Shown here piece by piece: positions 40,701-49,256 of a DNA stretch of 64,000 nucleotides. The notes under the pieces are model-generated. The model was not told the DNA's origin. It worked only from the letters and a program-made list of their open reading frames with translations, and made no database searches. The first letter of the stretch is position 1, and every line of letters begins with the position of its first letter. This stretch comes from Halovivax asiaticus JCM 14624. GTDB lineage: Archaea; Halobacteriota; Halobacteria; Halobacteriales; Natrialbaceae. The DNA lies in contig NZ_AOIQ01000017.1 of NCBI RefSeq assembly GCF_000337515.1, positions 62,001-126,000 on the forward strand. Reading direction: 5' to 3'. The translations under genes were made by a program, and so were the position numbers.

Positions 40701-41699
40701 ATGACTGGAATAGACAGCACCGGACTCGAGGAAGAGGAACCCGCACACGACTCGGGAGCGATCGAAGCCCTCCCCGTGGAGGAGGCCGCGAGCCTGTGTG
40801 CGGCCGTCGAACGAAACGTCGCCGAGGTCATCGTCGGGAACGAAGACGTCATTCGATCCGTCGTCACCACGATGCTGGCTCGCGGGCACGTCCTGATCGA
40901 GGATGTCCCCGGCGTCGGAAAGACCATGCTAACGCGGGCTATCGCGCGGTCGATCGACTGTGAATTCTCTCGCGTGCAATTCACGCCGGACCTGCTGCCC
41001 TCCGACATCACCGGGGTGAACGTGTTCAACCAGCAGACGCGTGACTTCGAGTTTCAGCCGGGCCCCGTCTTCGGCAACGTCGTCCTCGCCGACGAGATCA
41101 ACCGGGCCCCGCCGAAGGCTCAGAGCGCACTGCTCGAGGCGATGGAGGAGTCACAGGTAACTGTCGATGGCGAGACCCGGCCGCTCCCGACGCCGTTTAC
41201 GGTCATCGCGACCCAGAACGCCGTCGAACCCAACCAGACCTACGAACTCCCGCTCGCCGAACTCGACCGGTTCATGACGAAACTCTCGCTCGGGTATCCC
41301 GACCCCGAGGAGGAGACGACGCTGCTCGGTCGAGCGGCGGCTCACCACCCGATCGAGGAACTGGATCCGGTCGCGGACCGTCGTGACGTTCTTCGAGCGC
41401 GCGAGACGGTTGCGGAGACGACGGTCCAGGAACCGGTTCGCGAGTACGCCGCGCGACTCGCCGCTTACACCAGAGACCACGCCGAGATCGGGGTCAGCCC
41501 GCGGGGGACGATCGCGCTCGTTCGCGCCGCGATGGCCCACGCCGTCGCGGAGGGGCGCGGCTACGTCACCCCGGAGGACGTGCAACTGGTCGCACCGGAG
41601 ACGCTCGCCCACCGGATCTCTTCCGGCGCTGCGGGTCACCGCGACACGCCCGGTGCCGAACTCGTTGCCGACGCGCTCTCGACCGTTCCAGTCGAATGA
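40701..41699 (+). CDS. MoxR-family AAA+ ATPase
   Basis: A 332-residue AAA+ chaperone-type ATPase, first gene of a three-gene operon with DUF58 and transglutaminase-like proteins. Walker A is EDVPGVGKTML (69-77), Walker B is VVLADEINRAPPKAQSALLEAMEE (DEIN at 131-134), with sensor and Arg-finger region TVIATQNAVEPNQTYELPLAELDRF. MoxR ATPases are thought to help mature or activate membrane or metal-dependent partners. ATG 40701 preferred to TTG 40662. Confidence 0.9.
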   Translation: MTGIDSTGLEEEEPAHDSGAIEALPVEEAASLCAAVERNVAEVIVGNEDVIRSVVTTMLARGHVLIEDVPGVGKTMLTRAIARSIDCEFSRVQFTPDLLPSDITGVNVFNQQTRDFEFQPGPVFGNVVLADEINRAPPKAQSALLEAMEESQVTVDGETRPLPTPFTVIATQNAVEPNQTYELPLAELDRFMTKLSLGYPDPEEETTLLGRAAAHHPIEELDPVADRRDVLRARETVAETTVQEPVREYAARLAAYTRDHAEIGVSPRGTIALVRAAMAHAVAEGRGYVTPEDVQLVAPETLAHRISSGAAGHRDTPGAELVADALSTVPVE

Positions 41700-42760
41700 G
41701 ACCGACACTGCGTGGCGCGACGGTGCTCGTGGCGGTCGCTGCTGGCGGCCTCGTCGCCGTCAACGGCGGTCGCGAGGCACTGAACGCCGTCATCGCGCCG
41801 CTGGTCGTCGCTGGCGTCGCGGCGATCGTCATCGTCGGCGTTAGCTCCCGACCGTCCCTACGCCGTCGCCCCGTCGCTCCCGGCTACGTCGGGGAGCGGC
41901 GTCGGGTGTCGTTCGAACTCACGGCTCGCCGCGGCACCGTCGTGACCGTGACCGACGAACTGGGGGCGGGCCTCGAGGCCGATGGGAACCGGCTGGAGCG
42001 CGTCCTCTCCGGAACGACCGAACTCTCCTACGACCTCTCGCTCCGATCGCGTGGCGTTCGATCGGTCGGCTCGCTCACGGTGGCCGTCCAGGACCCCTTC
42101 GGGTTGTTGACCCGCCGGTATCGATACGACGAGACCGAGCCGGTCGTCGTCTACCCGCCAGTCTACGAACTCAGACCGGCCGCCCGGAATCGACTTGCGG
42201 GCTACGTCTCGGACGCGACCGAGTTCGATCGGGCGGTCTTCGAACACCTCCGCGAGTACGAACGCGGCGACTCCCTGCGTGACGTCCACTGGAAGTCGGC
42301 TGCCAAGCGGCCCGATGGGGATCTGGTCGTCAAGGAGTTCGTCGCGGACGACGGTCTCGATCGGCTCACTATGGCGGGTACCGTCGCAGCTGGCGATGCC
42401 GACGACCTCGCTGCGGCGCTGGCGACGCTCGCCGATCATCTGTTCGAGATGGACGTCGGCGTCGTCCTGTGGCTGCCCGGCGACCGGCGAGTCGAGGCCA
42501 CACCGGCGACGCGCGATGAGGCCTTCCTGGCTCTCGCCGAACTCCAGGCGGGTCAGGTCGCAGCGGACCATCGCGAAGACGCCGATATCGTCGTCGAGGC
42601 CACGGCCGAGGGCGTCGACCTGTCTCTTTCGGGGCGCCCCATCTCCTTCGCAGACCTGTGTGCGTACGAGACGAGTCCGCCCGACACCGGGACCACGGAT
42701 GTAGAGGCCACGGCAGAATCGGCCGGGGGTCGACACGCGCCAGCTGGAGGGACAGCATGA
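41696..42760 (+). CDS. DUF58 membrane-anchored protein
   Basis: A 354-residue DUF58 protein with two N-terminal helices (about 6-45) and an exposed or cytoplasmic domain. The family signature YERGDSLRDVHWKSAAKRPDGDLVVKEF lies near residue 188. A VWA-like fold is probable in the C-terminal half. It overlaps moxR by 4 bp and the next gene by 4 bp, so all three are coupled. The module is widespread; its exact target is not known. Confidence 0.9.
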   Translation: MRPTLRGATVLVAVAAGGLVAVNGGREALNAVIAPLVVAGVAAIVIVGVSSRPSLRRRPVAPGYVGERRRVSFELTARRGTVVTVTDELGAGLEADGNRLERVLSGTTELSYDLSLRSRGVRSVGSLTVAVQDPFGLLTRRYRYDETEPVVVYPPVYELRPAARNRLAGYVSDATEFDRAVFEHLREYERGDSLRDVHWKSAAKRPDGDLVVKEFVADDGLDRLTMAGTVAAGDADDLAAALATLADHLFEMDVGVVLWLPGDRRVEATPATRDEAFLALAELQAGQVAADHREDADIVVEATAEGVDLSLSGRPISFADLCAYETSPPDTGTTDVEATAESAGGRHAPAGGTA

Positions 42761-45051
42761 CGGGCCGAGGCAGCGCCACGAACTCGGCGAGCGAAGCACT
42801 GGCCGAGTCCCATCCGGATACCGTCCGCAACCGAATCAAGGCGGACTGGCTCGCGGGACTGTCACCGTTTCGCCTCCTCGCGCTCGGCTGTGCGCTCGTC
42901 CTGATCGGGGCGTACGTGAAGATCCTCCGGGACCTCACGTTGATCGTCGGCGGGACGGAGCAACTCACGACGATCGTTCTCGTCGCGCTCGGTGCTGGGC
43001 TGGTCGCGGCGCCACTTCTTTCCGAACGGGTGGCCGTACCGATCGGGGGTGTCGCGGCCGTCGCGGGACTCTTGCTCTACTTCAGCGTGGCTGGCATCGA
43101 CCCTGGGATGCTTGTACCGATGCTAGACACCCTTCTCGCCGATTTTCTGACGCTGGCGGATGGGATGGAACTGATGCGAGTCATGGAAGCTCAGACGTTG
43201 GCGATCGCGTACGCACCAGCTCCGGCCTTCCTCACCTGGTATCTCGCGCTCCGGGGGCGGTACGGGGCTGCGGTCGTTCCGGCTGGCCTGGCCCTCGTGT
43301 TTCTGGTACTCACCGGGGACGCGATGATGACTCCCACGCTCGTCGGTGCCCTGGCCGGCACCGGCGTCGTCGCATTCGGCGAACTCGCTCGACGCGATGC
43401 CGGTTTCGAGTCGGTCGACGTCTTGACGGTCGTGCTGGTGACGATGATCGTCTGCTCGCTGTTCGTTCCCTTCGTTCCTGGCGGGTCGAACGGATCGAGT
43501 CTCATTCACGGAATCGGCGCCGGGACCCTCGAAGGGAGCATCGCCGGGTCGCCGGATCGGTCGGCGATCGGCGGGAGCGTCGAACTCTCCCCCGAGGTTC
43601 GGTTTACGATCGAAAGCGAGGTCCCGTCCTACTGGCGGACGGCCGTCTACAATCGGTTTACCGGCGACGAGTGGGTCCGGACCGGCGAGATGCGTCCGTA
43701 CGAGGAACCGCTCGATCCACCGCCGGCGAGCGGGACGTCCCGTGTCACGCAGACGGTGACCGTCGAGAGCCCAGTGGAAGTGATGCCCACGGCTGCCGCC
43801 CCGCTCTCTGTCGAGGGCGATATGGCGGCCTACACGGAGGTGAGCGACCAGGGGCAACTGTACCCATCGGTCACCCTGCGGGAGGACGATCGGTACACGG
43901 TCGAGAGCGCGATCGTCGACCCATCGTCGCGGTCGCTAGCCCGCGCTGGCACCGACTACCCGGATTCGATCGAACGACGGTACCTCCAACAGCCGGACAG
44001 TCAGTCCGGCGCGTTCTCGGACCGTGTCGACGCCGTCGTCGAAGGGGCGAAGACGCCGTTCGAGAAGGCGCAGTTGATCGAATCCCACCTTCGCAACTCG
44101 AAGTCGTACTCGCTCTCCGTGGACCGGCCGGACGGCGACGCCGCGTCGGCGTTCCTCCTGGAGATGGACGAAGGGTACTGTGTCCACTTCGCCACGACGA
44201 TGGTCATGATGCTCCGGGAGGAGGGCATTCCTGCCCGGTACGCGACGGGCTACACCGAAGGCCAGCAGGTCAGGTCGGATTCGTGGGTCGTCCGCGGCAC
44301 CGATGCCCACGCCTGGCCCGAAGTGTACTTCCCAGAGGTCGGCTGGGTCACGTTCGAACCGACACCGGCTGGCGAGCGCGACGACGTTCACCAGGACCGT
44401 GTCGACCAGGCGCGTCAGAACGGCAATCCTAACGTCGACACCGACGAGAGCGAACCGGACGACCCCGACCCGGACGAGCAGGATCCTGGATCGGACGACC
44501 CGGACGAACAAGACCCTGGAGCTGACGACCCTGACGAGCAGGATCCGGCCAACGAGTCGCCTCCCTCCGAGCCCGACACTAACTCGTCCGACACGGGGAC
44601 GACGACCGGAGGCGGCGGATCGGGCGGCGACTCGGGCGGCTCGATCCCGGTCCCCTCTCGCGACCAGCTCATCCTCGGCGGGCTGATCGCCGTCGGGCTG
44701 GCGGCCGCCGCCCACCGGACGGGTGTCGACCGGGCGCTTGTACGGACGGCCCGGCTCTACTGGCAACGACCGACCGGTGATCCGACGACGGATGCCGAGC
44801 GCGCATTTCGGCGCCTCGAGATCCTGCTGGGCCGCCGATATCGGTCCAGACGGCCGGCCGAATCGCCGCGCGCCTACCTCGCGGCACTCGACAGCGAGGC
44901 GGCGCTCGACGATCGCGTGTACGATGTCGCCATCGCTCGCGAACGGGCAACCTACGGATCGGGCGTCGACCCGGCGGCTGCCACCGATGCGCGGAAGGCC
45001 GTCGACGAACTCGTCCGCCGATACGGGCCGATCGGCGGCCGTGACGAGTGA
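42757..45051 (+). CDS. transglutaminase-like membrane protein (TgpA type)
   Basis: A 764-residue protein. The N-terminal third holds about six membrane helices. A transglutaminase-like domain follows, with Cys475 in MDEGYCVHFATTMVMML and His518 in GTDAHAWPEVYFPEVGWVTFEPTP; the third catalytic position is Glu534, as in TgpA proteins. Then comes an acidic linker with repeated DPDEQDPG units (about 568-600), another helix (DQLILGGLIAVGLAAAA) and a DUF4129-like cytoplasmic tail (AFRRLEILLGRRYRSRRPAESPRAYLA). The family resembles TgpA of bacteria, whose natural substrate is unknown. Confidence 0.9.
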   Translation: MTGRGSATNSASEALAESHPDTVRNRIKADWLAGLSPFRLLALGCALVLIGAYVKILRDLTLIVGGTEQLTTIVLVALGAGLVAAPLLSERVAVPIGGVAAVAGLLLYFSVAGIDPGMLVPMLDTLLADFLTLADGMELMRVMEAQTLAIAYAPAPAFLTWYLALRGRYGAAVVPAGLALVFLVLTGDAMMTPTLVGALAGTGVVAFGELARRDAGFESVDVLTVVLVTMIVCSLFVPFVPGGSNGSSLIHGIGAGTLEGSIAGSPDRSAIGGSVELSPEVRFTIESEVPSYWRTAVYNRFTGDEWVRTGEMRPYEEPLDPPPASGTSRVTQTVTVESPVEVMPTAAAPLSVEGDMAAYTEVSDQGQLYPSVTLREDDRYTVESAIVDPSSRSLARAGTDYPDSIERRYLQQPDSQSGAFSDRVDAVVEGAKTPFEKAQLIESHLRNSKSYSLSVDRPDGDAASAFLLEMDEGYCVHFATTMVMMLREEGIPARYATGYTEGQQVRSDSWVVRGTDAHAWPEVYFPEVGWVTFEPTPAGERDDVHQDRVDQARQNGNPNVDTDESEPDDPDPDEQDPGSDDPDEQDPGADDPDEQDPANESPPSEPDTNSSDTGTTTGGGGSGGDSGGSIPVPSRDQLILGGLIAVGLAAAAHRTGVDRALVRTARLYWQRPTGDPTTDAERAFRRLEILLGRRYRSRRPAESPRAYLAALDSEAALDDRVYDVAIARERATYGSGVDPAAATDARKAVDELVRRYGPIGGRDE
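44458..44548 (+). repeat. 30-bp coding tandem repeat (DPDEQDP linker)
   Basis: Three units of about 30 bp encode DPDEQDPGSDDPDEQDPGA-like acidic text between the transglutaminase domain and the last helix. Unit number could change by slippage and alter linker length. Confidence 0.75.
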
Positions 45052-45139
45052 GTCGACCGGGCTAGACGGAAAAAAGACCACCTGACGGCGTCTCGGTCCC
45101 GATAGTGTTTAATATGCCCCTTTCGTACGCCCTGATGTA

Positions 45140-45433
45140 ATGTCGGAAGTCTGCTCGACGTGCGGGTTGCCTGACGAGCTCTGCGTCTGTGAGGACGTCG
45201 CCAAGGGCCAGCAGCAGCTCACAATCCGCATTGACGAGCGCAGGTACGGCAAAGAGGTAACGATCATCGAAGGGTTCGATCCGAAAGACGTCGATCTCGA
45301 CAGTCTCTCGTCGGATCTCAAGTCGAAGTTCGCCTGTGGCGGGACCGTCGAGGACTCCCAGATCGAACTCCAGGGTAACCACACCGGTCGCATCGAAGAG
45401 TTCCTCCGCGATCGCGGCTTCAACGTCGCCTGA
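45140..45433 (+). CDS. translation initiation factor 1 (SUI1/eIF1)
   Basis: A 97-residue archaeal aIF1. It has an N-terminal zinc-like [13 protein letters not shown], then the SUI1 fold with [21 protein letters not shown], then [26 protein letters not shown]. It promotes start-codon selection on the small ribosomal subunit. A TATA-like GTTTAATATG is at about 45106. Single gene. Confidence 0.95.
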   Translation: MSEVCSTCGLPDELCVCEDVAKGQQQLTIRIDERRYGKEVTIIEGFDPKDVDLDSLSSDLKSKFACGGTVEDSQIELQGNHTGRIEEFLRDRGFNVA

Positions 45434-45595
45434 ACCCCGATGATCTGACCTCGTTCTTCTCGCGTTTTGTCGGATGGCCGTGATCGATCCAGCGGCGCCA
45501 CCAGTCAGCACGACCGATCGAGCGGTGTGTGTGTCGTCTCGATCTTGCCGACGCGCTGGTCTGAAGGTGCCGCAGAACGGTGAGTGGGTCGCCTC

Positions 45596-45949
45596 TCAGA
45601 ACGGTGACTCGGTCGTCTCGGTCTCGTCCGCCCGTTCCAGATCGTACTGGTCGCGCCAGGCGGTCAGGCCACCGGCCAGACTCTCGACCGTCGCGTCGGT
45701 ACAGCCCTCGTAGGAGCCGATGAGCCGGGCGGCCTGGATACTCGATTTGCCGTGCGGACAGACCGTCACGATGTGATCGGCGTCCGCGAGATCCTGTACT
45801 TGCTGTGGCAACTCCTGAAACGGGACGTTCTCGCTGCCGGGGATGTGCCCCTGGGCGAAACTGACCGGGTTGCGGATGTCGACGACGCGAACGTCGTCGT
45901 CCGTCTCGAGTATATCGGCGAGTTCGTCGGGCGTCGTCTCTCCGTCCAT
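45596..45949 (-). CDS. rhodanese-domain sulfurtransferase
   Basis: A 117-residue single rhodanese domain. It has VRVVDIRNPVSFAQGHIPGSENVPF, then the active loop IVTVCPHGKSSIQAARLI, with catalytic Cys in CPHGKS, and ends TAWRDQYDLER. Sulfurtransferase or persulfide carrier in the cytoplasm. It is followed after about 58 bp by a Nudix gene on the same strand. Confidence 0.92.
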   Translation of the reverse strand: MDGETTPDELADILETDDDVRVVDIRNPVSFAQGHIPGSENVPFQELPQQVQDLADADHIVTVCPHGKSSIQAARLIGSYEGCTDATVESLAGGLTAWRDQYDLERADETETTESPF

Positions 45950-46007
45950 CGATGCCGGAACGTGGAGCCAGCGGGGAATAAGACCGGCGGGTTCGACCGA
46001 CGCCCGT

Positions 46008-46568
46008 TCAGATGAATCCGTCTTCGCTCGCCAGCAACAGGGCGCTGATCGAGGCGTCGTTGGCCGGGGGCTCGCGCGCCCGCGAGATCGCCTCGTCGAC
46101 GGGGATCGTCGTGACCGTGAGGAACTCGTTCGAGTCGAGTTCGCGCTCGCCGGGGACGAGGCCGTCGGCGTAGACGATCCCGCGGTCGTGTCGAAGGACG
46201 CCGGTCGCCACGGCGTACTCCTGGAGCAGGACCGTCGTCTCCGGCCGGAAACCGGTCTCCTCCTCGAGTTCTCGTGCCGCGGCTTGCGTGTAGGACTCGC
46301 CGTCCTCGACGATGCCGGCGGGCAACTCGAGGTGGGTCTCGCGGGTCGCCGGTCGGTACTGTTCGACGAAGCAGATCTCCTCGCCCGTGTTCGCGACGAC
46401 CACGACGGCGGGCGGGAGGTCGGCCCAGTAGTAGCGCTTCTCGCTGCCGTCGGGCTGGGTGACGAGGTCGTAGCCGCCGTCGTACCAGCCGGTCTCGTAC
46501 TCGATCGCCGACTCGCGCACCGGCCAGTCGTGGGCGTCGGAGTCGTCGGACGGAGCCGAATCGTTCAT
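46008..46568 (-). CDS. Nudix hydrolase (ADP-ribose pyrophosphatase-like)
   Basis: A 186-residue Nudix enzyme. The family region LELPAGIVEDGESYTQAAARELEEETGFRPE contains a good Nudix box (G-x5-E-x7-REL-x-EE-x-G-F). Preceded by WPVRESAIEYETGWYDGGYD, as in ADP-ribose pyrophosphatases. Start ATG 46568. The substrate is likely a nucleoside-diphosphate derivative. Confidence 0.9.
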   Translation of the reverse strand: MNDSAPSDDSDAHDWPVRESAIEYETGWYDGGYDLVTQPDGSEKRYYWADLPPAVVVVANTGEEICFVEQYRPATRETHLELPAGIVEDGESYTQAAARELEEETGFRPETTVLLQEYAVATGVLRHDRGIVYADGLVPGERELDSNEFLTVTTIPVDEAISRAREPPANDASISALLLASEDGFI

Positions 46569-46618
46569 GCGCGTTCCGACGCGGGCGACGTGATAGAAGG
46601 TGGCGGTTTGGACCGTCG

Positions 46619-47041
46619 TTACGTTTCAGCAACCGGGTCGGTAACGGAAAGCCACTCGATTCGTCCTCCGGCTCGTTTGAGCCCCGTATCGTGTGTCCAC
46701 AGCTCCGAGACGTCGTATCGCTCCATCGCCGCCAGTACCGTTGCGTCGCGTCCACCGACACCAGTTCCAGATAGCCGATCCAGGTAGTCCGTCGCTCGAT
46801 AGATATCGTCCGTCGATAGTTCCGCAACGACGGTATCCGAAAGCGAGAGGAACCGTTCGATAGCGTTGGCATCGCTCTCGAGTTGCCGCTCTAAGTAGTG
46901 GATCACTTCCATCTGTAACACGGTCGTCGTAAATAACGACGCAGATTCTAGCGGTGGTCGAATTGCGGTCCGCACACGCTCGTGTTCGGGAAGCGTTTCG
47001 TCGAAGTAGTATATCCAGACGTTGGCGTCGAGGCAGGGCAT
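46619..47041 (-). CDS. vapC: PIN-domain toxin (VapC-like)
   Basis: A 140-residue PIN-domain endoribonuclease of a toxin-antitoxin pair. It begins MPCLDANVWIYYFDETLPEHERV with the first catalytic Asp, then has QMEVIHYLERQLESDANAIERF (conserved Glu) and GGRDATVLAAMERYDVSELWTHDTGLKR, giving the later acidic residues. ATG 47041 fits; the upstream extension is not protein-like. The antitoxin gene ends 2 bp before it, so the pair is co-transcribed. Confidence 0.88.
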   Translation of the reverse strand: MPCLDANVWIYYFDETLPEHERVRTAIRPPLESASLFTTTVLQMEVIHYLERQLESDANAIERFLSLSDTVVAELSTDDIYRATDYLDRLSGTGVGGRDATVLAAMERYDVSELWTHDTGLKRAGGRIEWLSVTDPVAET

Positions 47042-47043
47042 AC

Positions 47044-47319
47044 TCAGTGGTGATCGGGGAGATCGCTGGTCCAATCGTCTTTCAGATCCTCTGGTGTTAT
47101 CGTGGGCGCGTCGTCACGCTTCGTCTCTTCGTTGACGATCCCTTCCATCGATTCGATGAAAGCTGTTCGTGATACGTGCGGTTGGACGACGACACGTCCG
47201 TCTTCGACAGTAATTCTGACCCGCTCGCCGGCGTCGAGATCCAGTCGTTCGCGTACCGATTGTGGAAGCGTCACTCGCCCCTTCTCGTCGATTTTCCGTT
47301 CTGTCCCGTCGACGCTCAT
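47044..47319 (-). CDS. AbrB/SpoVT-type antitoxin
   Basis: A 91-residue protein with an N-terminal AbrB DNA-binding domain (MSVDGTERKIDEKGRVTLPQSVRERLDLDAGERVRITVED) and a C-terminal acidic segment that should bind and neutralise the PIN toxin encoded just downstream. ATG 47319 starts the AbrB domain and lies nine codons inside a longer frame. It probably represses its own operon. Confidence 0.9.
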   Translation of the reverse strand: MSVDGTERKIDEKGRVTLPQSVRERLDLDAGERVRITVEDGRVVVQPHVSRTAFIESMEGIVNEETKRDDAPTITPEDLKDDWTSDLPDHH

Positions 47320-47380
47320 GGTTCCCACTATGGTGGGAGTCTGCAAAAGCCTATCGTCGGCTTGTTCGATGTGCTAGCGG

Positions 47381-47797
47381 TCACTCCTCGAACAGTTCCC
47401 GGTAAATGCGTCCGAACGCCTGCCGGCGCAGCGTCGCGACGGCGGCGTCGGGCTCGTCCTGGAAGGTCGCGGCGACAGCCTGGTTGGTGGGGCCCGCGTG
47501 CCAGACGACGTTATCGACGGCCTCGTGCCCGTTGACCTGTACGTCGCCGTCGTACGCTGCCCGCCAGTCGTCGAACGTTTCGCGGTCGGCGACGGTGACT
47601 TCGAGGAGGCTGGCGAAGGTGGCGTCGCGGGCGGTCGTGACGACCTCGCTCGTCACGCGGTCGCGATACTCGTCCTGGCCGAACCCCATGACGCGGGCGG
47701 CCTCGCGGACGCTCGTCTGGGCTGCCGGGCCGACCGCGTCGAAGTACTCGCGCGCCTCGTCGATCGTCTCCGGTGCGAAGAGTCCTCTCCGTTCCAT
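47381..47797 (-). CDS. DUF5809-family protein
   Basis: A 138-residue haloarchaeal protein beginning MERRGLFAPETIDEAREYFDAVGPAAQTSVREAARVMGFG, matching DUF5809. It has VVWHAGPTNQAVAATF in the C-terminal half. Soluble and acidic. Function unknown; it often sits near a DUF5810 gene, as here. Confidence 0.85.
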   Translation of the reverse strand: MERRGLFAPETIDEAREYFDAVGPAAQTSVREAARVMGFGQDEYRDRVTSEVVTTARDATFASLLEVTVADRETFDDWRAAYDGDVQVNGHEAVDNVVWHAGPTNQAVAATFQDEPDAAVATLRRQAFGRIYRELFEE

Positions 47798-47822
47798 ACT
47801 TGTCCGGTCGGCTGGACGGTAG

Positions 47823-48326
47823 TTACGCGTTTTCGTCTCCGTCCGTCGGTGTGGGACCGTCGGCGGCCTCCTCGTGACCGTCGCTGTCTTCGGTGCCGTC
47901 TCGTTCGTCGTCGGCGCCTGCGCGCATCTCCTCGGTCAGTTCGTGTGCTTCGGCGAGAACCGACTCGACGTCAGCCGATCGAGTGGTGGTGTCGGTCAGC
48001 GGATCCGCCCCCGTTCCGTGGCCGGCAGTCGTAGTCGTGTGGCTGCCGCGACCGGGCCCGCGCGTCTGGGCGGCCAACTCGTGCTCGAAGCCCGTCTGGG
48101 GGCGACTGCCGTCGTCGGTTTCGAATGCAGGCGTCTCGATCTCCGTGGCGTGGGGTGTGATCCTGTCGGCGAGTTCGTCGGGCGAGTCGTCGCGCCAGTC
48201 CGGCGCGTACTCGGCGAGCCATGCCTCGTGGTCGGAACGACCGAGCGACGCCGTCACGGCGAGGTGGTTCGCGAGGTGGACACCGTCGGCTTGTTCGGCG
48301 CCACAGACCGGGCAGGCGTATCCCAT
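47823..48326 (-). CDS. DUF5810-family zinc-finger protein
   Basis: A 167-residue haloarchaeal protein. It starts MGYACPVCGAEQADGVHLANHLAVTASLGRSDHEAWL, a CxxC with His pair that looks like a C2H2-type zinc finger (DUF5810). The rest is a disordered Asp/Glu/Thr-rich tail. It precedes the DUF5809 gene in the same direction with 25 bp between. Confidence 0.85.
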   Translation of the reverse strand: MGYACPVCGAEQADGVHLANHLAVTASLGRSDHEAWLAEYAPDWRDDSPDELADRITPHATEIETPAFETDDGSRPQTGFEHELAAQTRGPGRGSHTTTTAGHGTGADPLTDTTTRSADVESVLAEAHELTEEMRAGADDERDGTEDSDGHEEAADGPTPTDGDENA

Positions 48327-48428
48327 ACCTGGTCGTACTGGCGCGAGGCAGAAAACGACGACGTTCCCGGGCCTCGATTCGATCCTGGCTCTCTCGTCGT
48401 TCGTGGCTGCCCCCCGCCGTCCGGCCGG

Positions 48429-48905
48429 TCACCCGTCGAGGTCGTGGAGCATCACGATGGCGTCCTCGCCGTCGGCGTAGTAGCCGTCGACGCGACGCAG
48501 CGGTTCGAATCCGGCCGAACGGTAGAGTTCGATCGCCGGCTCGTTCGACTCGCGGACCTCGAGTTTGAGGCTGTCCGCCCCGCTCGTGTACATCAACGTG
48601 AACACGCGACCGAGCAGAGCCGTCGCGACGCCGTTGCCGCGTCGCTCCGGGTGGACGGCGATGTCCTTCAGGTGGCCGAGGAGCCCGCCGTGGGTCGGGG
48701 TGACGTCGGCGATAGCGTAGCCGACGACGCGGTTTTCCGGGTCGACGGCGACCAAAAAGCCCGGCTCGCCGAGAAAGGCCTCGAACGCGTCCGCCGGCCA
48801 CGGCTGCGGGAACGAGGCGGACTCGATCCGGACCACGGCGAGGACGTCCGCTCGCTCCGCGCGCCGGATGGTCACGCCGTCGGCCTCGGGACGCGAAATC
48901 GTCAC
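48429..48905 (-). CDS. rimI: ribosomal-protein-alanine N-acetyltransferase RimI
   Basis: A 158-residue GNAT acetyltransferase. The core has VRIESASFPQPWPADAFEAFLGEPGFLVA, then GHLKDIAVHPERRGNGVATALL (acetyl-CoA-binding R/Q-x-x-G-x-G/A), and LEVRESNEPAIELYRSAGFEPLRRVDGYYADGEDAIVM, the RimI pattern. In archaea it acts as an N-terminal protein acetyltransferase. GTG 48905 is chosen because it starts VTISRPEADGVTIRRA; the longer upstream frame is not protein-like. Confidence 0.9.
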   Translation of the reverse strand: MTISRPEADGVTIRRAERADVLAVVRIESASFPQPWPADAFEAFLGEPGFLVAVDPENRVVGYAIADVTPTHGGLLGHLKDIAVHPERRGNGVATALLGRVFTLMYTSGADSLKLEVRESNEPAIELYRSAGFEPLRRVDGYYADGEDAIVMLHDLDG

Positions 48906-49256
48906 GGCAGGGGATACGGACCGAGGGTACAAGAAACGTCGGCGACCGTTCGTCGAGGGGGCCACGTTTTGTCCCCGGCTCCCGCCCAACTGTTCTCGAC
49001 CCGTTCGCAAACTTTTTGCCGGCGCTCGACGCTGTCGTGGACATGACGAGCGAATCCCGCCGTCGGTGTGTCGCCCAGAAGCCGCTGCAGTCGCGGACGG
49101 GATTCGCGTTCTTCTTTGCCCGGTGACGGGCACGGTGGATCGCCACGCGGCCACATCGGCGGTGTGGGGCGAAACCGTCCGATCGGACCGCGCGCACGGT
49201 GCGCGCCGGGAGTCGGAAGCGCTAACTGACAGACGAGCACGCTACTACACAAGCGA

